Origin: an uncultured Bacteroidales bacterium
Lineage (GTDB): Bacteria; Bacteroidota; Bacteroidia; Bacteroidales; Porphyromonadaceae
Direction: 5' to 3'
Assembly (NCBI GenBank): GCA_902489445.1
Contig: CABTZX010000008.1
Location: 1 to 57,975 of the forward strand
Length of the DNA: 57,975 nucleotides
Part shown: piece after piece, positions 43,453 through 52,723 of the stretch
Numbering within the stretch: the first letter of the stretch is position 1
Layout of the letters: the number at the start of each line of letters is the position of its first letter
Translations under genes and position numbers: made by a program
Notes under the pieces: generated by a model
Seen by the model: the letters and a program-made list of their open reading frames with translations, nothing else
The model's database searches: none
Told to the model about the DNA's origin: nothing

Positions 43453-44478
43453 ATGAATAACCTCTTTGTTTACTTAGAGATAGAGAATAATGCCGTTGAG
43501 GAGGTAAGCCTGGAGCTGCTCACCAAAGGGCGTTGCTTGGCTCAGGAACTGCAATGCGGCTTAGAGGCAGTTGCGATATGCGCGGATGCCTCGTTGATTG
43601 CGGATGCCGTTGCCCCTTATGGCGTTGAACGGTTGCACATCTTTGAAGATGCCCGCTTGGCTCATTATATGACTAAACCCTTCGGAGCAATCGTAACCAA
43701 GCTTTTTGCCGAAGAAAAACCGCAAATAGCACTCATGGGTGCCACTTCCGTAGGGCGTGACCTTGGGCCTTTGGTATCCAGCGCTTTGCACAGCGGATTA
43801 ACGGCGGATTGCACTTCATTGGAGATTGGTGGTTATACCGATCCGAAGAGCAAAAAGGAGTATCCCCAACTTTTGTACCAAATACGCCCCGCTTTCGGCG
43901 GAAATATAGTGGCAACTATCGTTAATCCGGATTGCCGTCCGCAAATGGCTACGGTTCGTCCCGGGGTAATGAAGAAAGAGCCTCTGAAAGAGTACGATGC
44001 TTCGAAGCTCGAAGTGATACGCCACAAAGTGAGTGACTATATAAGCGATGAGGACTTTGTAGTTGAAATTTTGGAGCGTAATATAGAGGCGCGCAAAGTA
44101 AACCTCGGTGCCGCATCGGTAATTGTAGCCGGTGGATACGGCGTAGGAAGCAAGGAAAACTTCCAATTGCTTTACCAATTGGCGGAAACGTTGGGTGCCG
44201 AAGTGGGCGCATCGCGTGCCGCTGTGGATGCCGGCTTTATCGATCATGACCGGCAGATTGGGCAAACCGGCGTAACCGTTCGCCCAAAGTTGTATATCGC
44301 CTGCGGTATTAGCGGACAAATTCAGCATGTGGCAGGCATGCAGGACAGCAGTATTGTTATTTCCATTAACAGTGATCCGGAGGCGCCCATCAATTCCATT
44401 GCAGATTATGTTATAATCGGTCGTATTGAAGAGGTTGTTCCGCGTCTAATCGCTGCATACAAAAAGAACAGTAAGTAA
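43453..44478 (+). CDS. etfA: Electron transfer flavoprotein alpha subunit
   Basis: This 341-residue partner of EtfB has an N-terminal alpha/beta domain with GATSVGRDLGPLVSSALHSGLTADC (about 97-121) and the conserved FAD domain: VAGGYGVGSKENFQLL, GASRAAVDAGFIDHDRQIGQTGVTVRPKLYIACGISGQIQH and SINSDPEAPI. All FAD-binding segments are intact and the length is usual. It sits between etfB (27 bases) and the acyl-CoA dehydrogenase gene (15 bases). Confidence 0.95.
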   Translation: MNNLFVYLEIENNAVEEVSLELLTKGRCLAQELQCGLEAVAICADASLIADAVAPYGVERLHIFEDARLAHYMTKPFGAIVTKLFAEEKPQIALMGATSVGRDLGPLVSSALHSGLTADCTSLEIGGYTDPKSKKEYPQLLYQIRPAFGGNIVATIVNPDCRPQMATVRPGVMKKEPLKEYDASKLEVIRHKVSDYISDEDFVVEILERNIEARKVNLGAASVIVAGGYGVGSKENFQLLYQLAETLGAEVGASRAAVDAGFIDHDRQIGQTGVTVRPKLYIACGISGQIQHVAGMQDSSIVISINSDPEAPINSIADYVIIGRIEEVVPRLIAAYKKNSK

Positions 44479-44493
44479 CCCACGGAAAGCATT

Positions 44494-46230
44494 ATGGCAA
44501 ACTTTTATAAAGATACTCCCGCGCTTGCGTATCATCTGAGACATCCGCTGATGGAGCGCATCGTTGCGCTTAAAGAGCGCGACTATAACGATAAGGAGCA
44601 ATTTGACTATGCGCCTCAAAACTACGAAGATGCGATCGATAGCTACGAGCGTGTACTGGAAATTGTGGGCGAAATCTGTGGCGATATTATCGAACCCAAT
44701 GCACAGGATGTGGATCAGACCGGTCCTACTCTTAAGGACGGACGCGCCTGCTACGATCGTTTTACCCAACAAAACTTGGATGCCGTACGTCGCGCCGGCT
44801 TGATGGGGATGGCTATTCCGCGCCGTTACGGTGGTCTGAATTTCCCCATAACACCGTACATTATGGCGGCGGATATCGTCTCGCGCAGCGATGCCGGCTT
44901 CGAAAACCTCTGGGGGCTTCAGGACTGTGCCACAACGCTGTACGAATTTGGTAGCGAAGATCAGCGTCAACGCTTCCTGCCCCGTATAGCCTTGAACGGC
45001 GAAACGATGTCGATGGACCTTACCGAGCCTGATGCCGGTAGTGACCTTCAGGCGGTTATGCTCAAAGCAACCTATAACGAAGGCGATGATACGTGGCGGC
45101 TCAACGGCGTAAAGCGCTTCATCACTAATGGTGATTCGCATATACATTTGGTGCTGGCACGCAGTGAGGAAGGAACGCACGATGCGCGCGGTCTTTCGAT
45201 GTTTATCTTCGATAGCAAGAACAACCCAGGCGTAACCGTGCGCCGCATCGAGAATAAGATGGGTATCAAAGGTGTGCCCACGTGCGAATTGGTATTTAAT
45301 AATGCCAAAGCGGAACTATGCGGCACGCGCCGAATGGGGCTCATTAAGTACATTATGGCGCTGATGAACGGGGCGCGCTTGGGCATTATGAGTCAGGCGG
45401 TCGGCATCAGTGAGGCGGCTTGTCGCGAAGCGTATGAATACGCGATAGAGCGGAAGCAGTTCGGGCAAACCATCGATCAATTCCCCGCCGTGTACGAAAT
45501 GCTTGCGCTGATGCGTGCCAAGACGGATGCCGCACGCTGCCATCTGTACGAAACCTGTCGTTTTGTGGATATGTACAAGGCGTGGGACGATGTGGCTCGT
45601 GAGCGTAAACTGACGCCTGAAGAGCGTAGCGAGCAAAAGCACTATACCAAGCTTGCGGATGCCTTTACGCCTATCGGCAAGGGAATCAGTACCGAGTTTG
45701 CCAACCAAAACGTATACGATTGCGTGCAGATACACGGGGGAAGTGGCTTTATGAAGGATTACACCTGCGAACGCCTCTATCGCGATGTGCGCATCACCAA
45801 TATCTACGAGGGCACTACACAGCTTCAGGTGGTTGCCGCCATTCGTTATGTAACTACGGGACTATACTTCGATCAGATCCGCGAATACCGAAAGGGCGCG
45901 TGTCCCTCCGGATGGGAGCCACTCAAGGAACGTATGGGTAAAATGCTGGAAATAGCGGAACGGCTTGTTAAGGAGGTATCCGAAGCGAACAACCAGGAGT
46001 TGCACGACTTCCACGCACGCCGATTAGTGGAAGCTACTTCCTATACGCTTTTTGCGCACCTGTTGTTCCAAGCCGCTGCGGAACGCCCCGATTTGTACGA
46101 ACGGTCCTGTCGCGTTTTCCTCAACTATGCGGAAGCTGAAGTGATGAAGATAGCCCATTACATCGATACGTTTGATACCGAATCCCTACCGCTCTATCGC
46201 AACGAACGGAAGGATACGGACGAAAACTAA
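44494..46230 (+). CDS. Acyl-CoA dehydrogenase
   Basis: This is a 578-residue flavin enzyme of the acyl-CoA dehydrogenase family, longer than the 380-residue classical form because of a C-terminal extension (about 465-578), as in other Bacteroidetes homologues. Family motifs: AIPRRYGGLNFP (near 109-120), MDLTEPDAGSDLQAV (about 172-186), a QFGQTIDQFPAVYEMLA helix, and RDVRITNIYEGTTQLQ, whose Glu is the usual catalytic base. It is co-transcribed with etfB/etfA and ends in a terminator. The acyl chain is unknown; roles in butyrate/branched-chain metabolism or in bifurcation are possible. Confidence 0.92.
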   Translation: MANFYKDTPALAYHLRHPLMERIVALKERDYNDKEQFDYAPQNYEDAIDSYERVLEIVGEICGDIIEPNAQDVDQTGPTLKDGRACYDRFTQQNLDAVRRAGLMGMAIPRRYGGLNFPITPYIMAADIVSRSDAGFENLWGLQDCATTLYEFGSEDQRQRFLPRIALNGETMSMDLTEPDAGSDLQAVMLKATYNEGDDTWRLNGVKRFITNGDSHIHLVLARSEEGTHDARGLSMFIFDSKNNPGVTVRRIENKMGIKGVPTCELVFNNAKAELCGTRRMGLIKYIMALMNGARLGIMSQAVGISEAACREAYEYAIERKQFGQTIDQFPAVYEMLALMRAKTDAARCHLYETCRFVDMYKAWDDVARERKLTPEERSEQKHYTKLADAFTPIGKGISTEFANQNVYDCVQIHGGSGFMKDYTCERLYRDVRITNIYEGTTQLQVVAAIRYVTTGLYFDQIREYRKGACPSGWEPLKERMGKMLEIAERLVKEVSEANNQELHDFHARRLVEATSYTLFAHLLFQAAAERPDLYERSCRVFLNYAEAEVMKIAHYIDTFDTESLPLYRNERKDTDEN

Positions 46231-46255
46231 ACGTCCATCGATCCCATCATCCGAG

Positions 46256-46292
46256 AGGTTCCTTTGGTGCTCTGCACCGGAGGAACCTTTTT
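46256..46292 (+). terminator. Rho-independent terminator after acyl-CoA dehydrogenase
   Basis: AGGTTCCTTTGGTGC (46256-46270) pairs with GCACCGGAGGAACCT (46274-46288) over 15 bp with two G-T wobbles, loop TCT, then a T-run. Confidence 0.93.
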
Positions 46293-46342
46293 CTTTGCCC
46301 TAACCCCACCGCTGCCCCGTCCCTTGCATCCCCTGCCTCCGT

Positions 46343-46600
46343 CCTCACGTATTCTTTCACTCGCTTCTACGTACATCCTCAACCATTTCTACGTACCTTC
46401 TCAATCTTTTCTCTACACTTTTCCTACAAATACTTTAAACGATTTATATAAATCACTTAAAGGATTTATACGCGTAATTAAAACGATTTGTACAAATCAT
46501 TAAAACGATTTATAGAGAACGTACGTACAAATGGTTGAGCTTCTACGAACAAATGGTCGAACATCTACGTACAAACAACCGAGCAGATACGTATTTGCCA
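46343..46600. repeat. 22-bp-spaced palindrome element, copy 4, MITE-like
   Basis: Three blocks on a 22-bp spacing. Left: (C)ACGTA/TACGTA cores at 46346, 46368 and 46390. Centre: GATTT starts at 46441, 46463, 46485, 46507, including perfect palindromes GATTTATATAAATC (46441-46454) and GATTTGTACAAATC (46485-46498). Right: TACGTA or TACGAA at 46522, 46544, 46566, 46588. CTCAACCATTT (46378-46388) and AAATGGTTGAG (46529-46539) are inverted copies, so the outer blocks mirror each other. Palindrome centres of adjoining blocks differ by multiples of 11 bp. No coding capacity. Confidence 0.88.
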
Positions 46601-46885
46601 GAAGTGTTTCGCGATGAAAAGGGAAGAGTAGAGGAAACGAATAGCCCAAATGGGGCAAAAAGAAAGAGGTGCCCCAAGTGCCCTAAGCCCTGCTTTTTGC
46701 CTTGAGCCGGAACTAACCTTGGTTCACCTCCACTGCAGAGATAGCTCTTTTATTGAAATGCAGATACCCTTCCAATTGCCCGCTCACGTATGTATCTTGC
46801 GGATCGCCTACAGCTCAACAGGGATGTGGTGATTCAAATCATCAAAAAGTAAAAGGAATATGGCGACAGACAAGGGAAAGAAATG
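46601..46885. other. Gene-free stretch before the small RNA candidate
   Basis: I see no gene, repeat or strong hairpin here; the short open frames have no family resemblance and no promoter. Confidence 0.4.
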
Positions 46886-46964
46886 TAAAAGGGAGGGTGC
46901 TGAAACCCTCCCTAAATGTGGGGTGCGCAGCTTGAAGTTATCGCGCCATTTCAGCTTTTCCCAC
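46886..46964 (-). ncRNA. Candidate structured small RNA
   Basis: A near-perfect promoter on the minus strand (TTG-N19-TACCTTTG, 46998-46969) and a terminator (46912-46887) frame a unit of about 79 nt with no reading frame. The RNA would start GUGGG (46964-46960), which can pair with CCCAC (46922-46918). Inside, AGCUGAA (46956-46950) pairs with UUCAAGCU (46936-46929) with one bulge. The structure fits a trans-acting or housekeeping small RNA. I do not recognise it as SRP RNA, tmRNA or RNase P; the Bacteroidales-1 motif or 6S-like RNAs should be compared. Confidence 0.6.
46887..46912 (-). terminator. Terminator of the small RNA candidate
   Basis: GGGAGGGT and ACCCTCCC form an 8-bp perfect stem around a six-base loop. 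On the minus strand it is followed by TTTTACATTT. Confidence 0.8.
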
Positions 46965-46968
46965 GTCG

Positions 46969-46998
46969 CAAAGGTAATGCTTTATTGAAAGAAAACAA
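46969..46998 (-). promoter_or_regulatory. Promoter of the small RNA candidate
   Basis: On the minus strand TTG (46998-46996), 19 bases, then TACCTTTG (46976-46969): a full -33/-7 Bacteroidetes promoter. No minus-strand protein gene lies downstream of it before the terminator. Confidence 0.75.
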
Positions 46999-47126
46999 TC
47001 ATTATAGGGAAAACGTTAGCCATTCCTCTGCTCTGCTTGAAGCAACACCTTCTTTTTGTATGAGTTCATCTCGTGCGGGGGAAAGTATTCGGGGCAGATT
47101 TGTGCGGTTGTGTTACGTGAAAGCGT

Positions 47127-47134
47127 TATCTTTG
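47127..47134 (+). promoter_or_regulatory. Promoter -7 box for pyrG
   Basis: TATCTTTG followed by CACC; TTG at 47108-47110 is 16 bases upstream. It gives a leader of about 110 bases in which CGCAATGC and GCTTTGCG (47158-47177) can form a small hairpin around GTCT. Confidence 0.5.
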
Positions 47135-47249
47135 CACCACGGAGAAGGGTGCGTTCGCGCAATGCGTCTGCTTTGCGTATGTGAATCAGTGCGTAACGCG
47201 CCGGTAAGAGCGTAAGCGGAAAAGCAAGAGAAGCAAGGGAAACAGCCGA

Positions 47250-48878
47250 ATGAAACAGGACGAAACGAAGTACATATTTGTAACGGGTGGGGTAGTCTCC
47301 TCGTTAGGAAAGGGAATTATAGCCGCCTCGGTAGGCAAGTTGCTCCAGGCACGTGGCTACAAGGTAACGATTCAGAAGTTCGATCCCTATATCAATATCG
47401 ATCCGGGAACGCTTAATCCGTATGAACACGGCGAATGCTACGTAACGGATGACGGATGCGAAACGGATTTGGACTTGGGTCATTACGAACGTTTCCTCAA
47501 TGTACAAACGTCGCGGAGCAATAATGTAACCACGGGACGTATCTACCAGACGGTTATTCGCAAGGAACGGCGCGGGGACTATCTGGGCAAAACCGTGCAA
47601 GTAATCCCTCATATTACGGACGAAATCAAGCGTTGTGTTAAGCTCTTGGGCGAAAAGGATCGCTACGACTACGTAATAACGGAAATCGGCGGCGTTGTGG
47701 GTGATATTGAGGCTCTTCCCTTTATTGAAGCGGTTCGGCAACTCAAGTGGGAAATGGGCAATCGCTGTATAGTGATCCATCTGACCTACGTTCCGTTTAT
47801 TCGGGCAGCTAAGGAATATAAGACCAAACCGACGCAACACTCCGTAAAGCAACTACAGGAAAGCGGTATCCAACCCGATATATTGGTCCTCCGCACAGAG
47901 CATCGCTTGGAAAAAGATCTTTTGGAAAAGGTGGCTCTGTTCTGTAATGTGGCTCCCGATGCGGTAATTCAAAGTATCGATATGCCTACGATATACGAAA
48001 TACCGCCTCTGCTGCTTAGCCAGCATATGGATAGCACGCTACTAAAGAAAACGGGCGTGGAACCGGGGCCCGATCCGGATCTGAAGCCGTGGCGCACCTT
48101 TGTGGAACGTATGAAAAAAGCATCCGAAGAGGTGCATATAGCTCTGGTGGGCAAATACGTATCGCTACAGGATGCGTACAAAAGCATCGATGAAGCGTTG
48201 TTGCAATCCTCAATTTACAACGACCGCAAACTGAAGTTAACGCTCGTGCAGAGCGAAGGATTTGAGGCAAAAGATGCCGATAGCGTATTGGGGCAATGCG
48301 ATGGTATCGTGGTGGCTCCCGGATTTGGATCGCGAGGCGTTGAGGGAAAACTGACCGCTTTGCGCTATGCACGCGAAAAGGGTATCCCTACGCTTGGTAT
48401 CTGTTTGGGAATGCAATGTATGGCCATTGAGTTCGCTCGTAATGTTTTGGGCTATAAAGATGCCAATACGGCAGAAATCGATAGCCAAACGGAACATAAA
48501 GTAATTGACTTGATGGATGCGCAAAAGAGTGTAACCGATTTGGGCGGCTCGATGCGCTTGGGCGGTTATCCCTGTCAATTGAAGAAAGAATCGAAGTTAG
48601 CGGAGGCTTACGGGAAACAACTTATCAGAGAGCGACATCGCCACCGCTACGAGTTCAATAGTGCTTTCTTGGACGAATTCGAGCAACACGGATTCAATGC
48701 CGTAGGGGTTAATCCCGATAATGGATTGATTGAAGCGTTGGAATTGCAAGGGCATCCGTGGTATATAGGGGTGCAGTACCATCCGGAGTACAAAAGCACG
48801 GTGCTGAATCCGAGTCCGCTCTTTATGAGCTTTGTGCGCGCAGCCATCGCCTATCGGCAAGCTAAGGGAAAGAAATAA
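47250..48878 (+). CDS. pyrG: CTP synthase
   Basis: It makes CTP from UTP, ATP and glutamine, the last step of pyrimidine nucleotide synthesis. The 542-residue protein has the N-terminal synthetase domain (FVTGGVVSSLGKGIIAASVG, 9-28; FDPYINIDPGTLNPYEHGE; EIGGVVGDIE) and a C-terminal class I glutaminase domain with the nucleophile Cys in GICLGMQC (about 386) and the His/Glu pair in QYHPEYKS. The long gene-free region with repeats and a small RNA candidate lies upstream. yidC starts 78 bases downstream. Confidence 0.97.
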   Translation: MKQDETKYIFVTGGVVSSLGKGIIAASVGKLLQARGYKVTIQKFDPYINIDPGTLNPYEHGECYVTDDGCETDLDLGHYERFLNVQTSRSNNVTTGRIYQTVIRKERRGDYLGKTVQVIPHITDEIKRCVKLLGEKDRYDYVITEIGGVVGDIEALPFIEAVRQLKWEMGNRCIVIHLTYVPFIRAAKEYKTKPTQHSVKQLQESGIQPDILVLRTEHRLEKDLLEKVALFCNVAPDAVIQSIDMPTIYEIPPLLLSQHMDSTLLKKTGVEPGPDPDLKPWRTFVERMKKASEEVHIALVGKYVSLQDAYKSIDEALLQSSIYNDRKLKLTLVQSEGFEAKDADSVLGQCDGIVVAPGFGSRGVEGKLTALRYAREKGIPTLGICLGMQCMAIEFARNVLGYKDANTAEIDSQTEHKVIDLMDAQKSVTDLGGSMRLGGYPCQLKKESKLAEAYGKQLIRERHRHRYEFNSAFLDEFEQHGFNAVGVNPDNGLIEALELQGHPWYIGVQYHPEYKSTVLNPSPLFMSFVRAAIAYRQAKGKK

Positions 48879-48956
48879 GAAGCAAAGAGAATCAAAGCGA
48901 AAGAATAAGTGGTGCCGCGGATGCACAATGTCGGCACTTGCAATTAATGATAGCCA

Positions 48957-50819
48957 ATGGATAAGAATACCATTATAGGGATGATCCTAATAGCCGTAGT
49001 GATATTCGGCTTTTCGATACTTAATCGTCCCAAACCGCGTAGTAATACGGATCAGCCGCGTACGGAAGTAGTTGCGGAAAAAACGGAGCAGCCTGAAATC
49101 GTGACGGACAGTGTGGCGCCAAATGTAGCAAGCGGAGCCCTTTTTGCGAATAATGTCGCTACCGCTTCGCAACAGATTGTTTTGCAAAATGACCGCCTCG
49201 CCGTAACGTTTGATACTAAGGGCGGCGTTCCGGTACGAGCTGAGCTGAAGAAATTCAAAACGTATGACAGCAAACCTCTATACCTTTTTGACGGAGATGC
49301 GCTACTGAACATCTTTTTCCGTACGGTGGAAGGACGGATTAGTGAATCCAAAGATCTTACGTTTCAGCCGGTTGCGGTGAGCGATTCAACGCTTACGCTC
49401 CGATTGTCGGCAGATAGTGCCGCGTACATTGATTTGCGTTATCGGCTCCGCAAGGACGACTATATGCTGGATCTAACGCTTGCAGGTAACCATACGGAAC
49501 GGATTTTCCCCGGCAATCTGAGCTTTCTGGATTTCGAAATGGCACAGAAGATGCCTCGGCAGGAAAAGTCGTGGCAAAACGAGAATAACTATACCGGCAT
49601 TTATTACAAATTCTCGGATTCTGATGTGGAACGCCTGCGCGAAACAAAGCAGCAGAGCGATAAGTCTGTTGCGGATCGGCTTCATTGGATCGCTTTTAAG
49701 GATAAATTCTTCGCTACGGCACTAATTGCGGGCGATGCGGCTCATTACTTTGAGCATAGTGCTTTATCCCAAAAAACGCTTCCCAAGGATGGAATGTACA
49801 CAAAGGAGGTTTCGTTGGCGAGTAGCTTCCCCTTTACTGCTCGCGAAGGCAGTTCGGCAACCTTTATGCTCTATATGGGGCCGTTGGAACATCATTTGCT
49901 AAAAGATTACGATCAAGATGTAAAAGCTGCCGATAAGCTGCATCTGGAACGATTGGTATATGTGGGCGGCAGCCTTTTCCGATGGATAAATCTATACCTA
50001 ATTATCCCGGTGGTAGACTTCCTGAGCGGATTCGTGAGCAATTGGGGAATTATCATTTTGCTGTTAACGCTCATTATCAAGTTGGCACTTTCTCCGCTTA
50101 CGTTTAAAAGTTATATGTCTCAGGCCAAAATGAGAGTACTAAAACCTCAGGTTGAGGCAATTAACAAAAAGTACGCGGGCGATGATCAAGCAATGATGCT
50201 TAAGCGAAGTAGGGAAACAATGGCTCTATACAAAGCGGCAGGTGCCAATCCGATGAGCGGATGTTTGCCGATGCTCTTTCAGATGCCATTCCTTATCGCT
50301 CTGTATATGTTTTTCCCCACAGCCATTGCGTTACGCGGTGAGTCGTTCCTATGGGTCAAGGACTTATCTTCGTATGATGCAATTCTGTCGTGGAATTTCA
50401 ATATCCCCATTTTAACGGGATTAATGGGTAACCATATCAGTCTGTTCTGTTTGTTATGGGCGGTGACCAATATTCTCTACTCACGCTATACAATGAGTCA
50501 GAGTGCAACGGGTCAGAGCAACCAACAAATGAAGATGATGAAGTGGATGCCTTACATAATGTCCATTATGTTCTTTTTCTTCTTCAACAATAACGCCTCC
50601 GGGCTTTGCTACTACTATTTCATCTCAACGCTGATTACCATAATCCAATTTGTGGTGAGCCGTATGATGATTAATGAAGAAAAGGTACTGGCCCGAATAG
50701 AGGAAAACAAGAAAAAACCGAAGAAAAAGAGCGGATTTGCGGCACGTTTGGAAGAAGCACAACGTAAACAGATGCAACTGATGCGTGAGCAGCAGAAAAA
50801 GCAGGGAGGCAGACGATGA
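48957..50819 (+). CDS. yidC: Membrane protein insertase YidC
   Basis: YidC inserts and folds inner-membrane proteins, alone or with SecYEG. The 620-residue protein begins with a membrane helix (about 5-22), has a large periplasmic P1 domain (to about 335) and then the conserved five-helix core with FVSNWGIIILLLTLIIKLALSPL and KAAGANPMSGCLPMLFQMPFLIALYMFFP. The tail is strongly basic (ENKKKPKKKSGF onward) and may contact ribosomes. Its last 4 bases overlap the start of the purF-type gene, so translation is coupled. Confidence 0.95.
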   Translation: MDKNTIIGMILIAVVIFGFSILNRPKPRSNTDQPRTEVVAEKTEQPEIVTDSVAPNVASGALFANNVATASQQIVLQNDRLAVTFDTKGGVPVRAELKKFKTYDSKPLYLFDGDALLNIFFRTVEGRISESKDLTFQPVAVSDSTLTLRLSADSAAYIDLRYRLRKDDYMLDLTLAGNHTERIFPGNLSFLDFEMAQKMPRQEKSWQNENNYTGIYYKFSDSDVERLRETKQQSDKSVADRLHWIAFKDKFFATALIAGDAAHYFEHSALSQKTLPKDGMYTKEVSLASSFPFTAREGSSATFMLYMGPLEHHLLKDYDQDVKAADKLHLERLVYVGGSLFRWINLYLIIPVVDFLSGFVSNWGIIILLLTLIIKLALSPLTFKSYMSQAKMRVLKPQVEAINKKYAGDDQAMMLKRSRETMALYKAAGANPMSGCLPMLFQMPFLIALYMFFPTAIALRGESFLWVKDLSSYDAILSWNFNIPILTGLMGNHISLFCLLWAVTNILYSRYTMSQSATGQSNQQMKMMKWMPYIMSIMFFFFFNNNASGLCYYYFISTLITIIQFVVSRMMINEEKVLARIEENKKKPKKKSGFAARLEEAQRKQMQLMREQQKKQGGRR

Positions 50820-52714
50820 CCGATATACTTAAGCATGAATGTGGCATAGCCTTAGTAAGGCTACGCAAGCCCCTGCCCTATTATCAGGAAAAATACGGTA
50901 CCTGGATGTATGGGCTGAATAAGCTCTATCTGCTTATGGAAAAGCAGCATAACCGTGGGCAAGAGGGTGCCGGAATGGCAGTAGTCAAATTGAGTGCTCC
51001 TCCGGGCGAAGAGTACCTTTTTAGGGAACGAGCTGAAGGTAGTAGTGCAATAAGTGAAATCTTTAGTACCGTACATCACGAAATTGCCAATTATAGTGCC
51101 GAACAATTGCACGATGCTCATTTTGCCGAGCAGAGTATTCCCTATGCCGGTGAGTGCTATATGGGTCATTTGCGCTATAGTACTACAGGAAGGAGCGGAC
51201 TTACTTTTGTTCATCCAATGGTTCGCCGCAGTAACTGGCGCGCAAAGAGCTTAGCTTTGTGCGGTAACTTCAATCTGACTAATGTAGATGCCATTTTTAA
51301 GGCAATTACGGATAATGGGCAGCATCCCCGCGTTACGAGCGATACACACATTATGCTGGATCAGATTGGGCATGCATTGGATCGCGAAGTGGAACGTCTA
51401 TACCGGATAGGCAAAAGTGAGCATAATCTGGACGGAATGGACATAACGCACTTCATTGAAGAGCGTATGGATATTGCCAATGTGTTGAAGCGTTGCGCGC
51501 CTCTATGGGATGGAGGGTACGTAATGTGCGGCGAAACAGGCAGTGGCGAGGTTTTTGCATTTAGGGATGCACACGGTATACGTCCCGCCTTTTACTACGC
51601 AGATGATGAAATAGTAGTAGTGGCGAGCGAGCGCGCCGTGATACAAACGGTAATGTCGCTCACTTTTGACGAAGTGAACGAACTTAATGCCGGCGAAGCG
51701 CTCATCGTGACGCAGAATGGTGAGGTGCATACGGAACGGATTCTCGAAGCAGAGAAAAACGAAGCATGCTCCTTTGAACGTATATACTTCTCTCGTGGTA
51801 GTGACAAAGAGATCTATCACGAACGGAAGGCGCTCGGCAGACAATTAGTGCCGGATATACTGAAGAATGTAGATAACGATTTGGAACACACGGTGTTTTC
51901 CTTTATTCCCAATACTGCCGAAGTGGCTTATTACGGAATGACGGAAGGATTGCGCGATCATCTGAACAAAGAGAAAGCGAAAGAGATTAGCCGTTTGGAT
52001 CACCCTTCCGAAGAGGAAATCCTCACAATCCTTTCCAAATCGGTACGCACCGAAAAGGTGGCAATTAAGGATATTAAGCTACGAACCTTTATAGCGGAAG
52101 GAAACAGCCGGAACGATTTAGCGGCACATGTGTATGATGTTACCTATGGAAGTATTGTGCGCAATGTGGATCGCTTGGTAATTATAGATGATAGCATTGT
52201 ACGAGGTACTACCCTAAAGCAGAGTATCTTAAGAATGCTCACCCGATTGGGACCCACCAAGATAGTAATTGCGTCCAGTGCGCCGCAGATTCGCTATCCT
52301 GATTGCTACGGAATTGACATGCGTCATATGGATGAATTTATCGCTTTTCGCGCCGCTGTGGCTCTGCATCATAGGTTAGGTACCGATTCGCTCATAATGG
52401 AGCAATACCGAAAGGCACTTACCTATGCGCAACGACCTAAGTCGGAGCCGGTGCCCAATGTGGTAAAAGCTATATACAAACCTTTCTCGGTAGAAGAAAT
52501 TACCCGACAAATTGCCGAGATGGTGCGCCCCGAAGAGTGTACTTGCCCCATATCGATCGTATTCCAGTCTATTGAAGGGCTGAGGGCGGCTATCCCCGAA
52601 CATCCGGGGGCTTGGTATTTTACCGGTGATTATCCCACGCCGGGCGGATACCATTTGGTAAATGAAGCGTATATCCGCTATGTGGAGGATATCTATATGA
52701 ATCATCCCAAATAA
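50816..52714 (+). CDS. purF: Amidophosphoribosyltransferase (PurF type, long form)
   Basis: It transfers the glutamine amide to PRPP, the first step of purine synthesis. The 632-residue protein has the Ntn nucleophile Cys9 after a short propeptide (HECGIALVR), the glutaminase domain with RGQEGAGMAV, GHLRYSTTGRSG and CGNFNLTN, and the phosphoribosyltransferase domain with the PRPP loop VIIDDSIVRGTT (near 460). It is over 100 residues longer than the common enzyme because of insertions (such as 130-220) and a C-terminal extension with CTCP. It precedes carA by 9 bases, so a specialised role beside carbamoyl phosphate synthesis is possible. Confidence 0.88.
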   Translation: MTDILKHECGIALVRLRKPLPYYQEKYGTWMYGLNKLYLLMEKQHNRGQEGAGMAVVKLSAPPGEEYLFRERAEGSSAISEIFSTVHHEIANYSAEQLHDAHFAEQSIPYAGECYMGHLRYSTTGRSGLTFVHPMVRRSNWRAKSLALCGNFNLTNVDAIFKAITDNGQHPRVTSDTHIMLDQIGHALDREVERLYRIGKSEHNLDGMDITHFIEERMDIANVLKRCAPLWDGGYVMCGETGSGEVFAFRDAHGIRPAFYYADDEIVVVASERAVIQTVMSLTFDEVNELNAGEALIVTQNGEVHTERILEAEKNEACSFERIYFSRGSDKEIYHERKALGRQLVPDILKNVDNDLEHTVFSFIPNTAEVAYYGMTEGLRDHLNKEKAKEISRLDHPSEEEILTILSKSVRTEKVAIKDIKLRTFIAEGNSRNDLAAHVYDVTYGSIVRNVDRLVIIDDSIVRGTTLKQSILRMLTRLGPTKIVIASSAPQIRYPDCYGIDMRHMDEFIAFRAAVALHHRLGTDSLIMEQYRKALTYAQRPKSEPVPNVVKAIYKPFSVEEITRQIAEMVRPEECTCPISIVFQSIEGLRAAIPEHPGAWYFTGDYPTPGGYHLVNEAYIRYVEDIYMNHPK

Positions 52715-52723
52715 GAAGAGATT

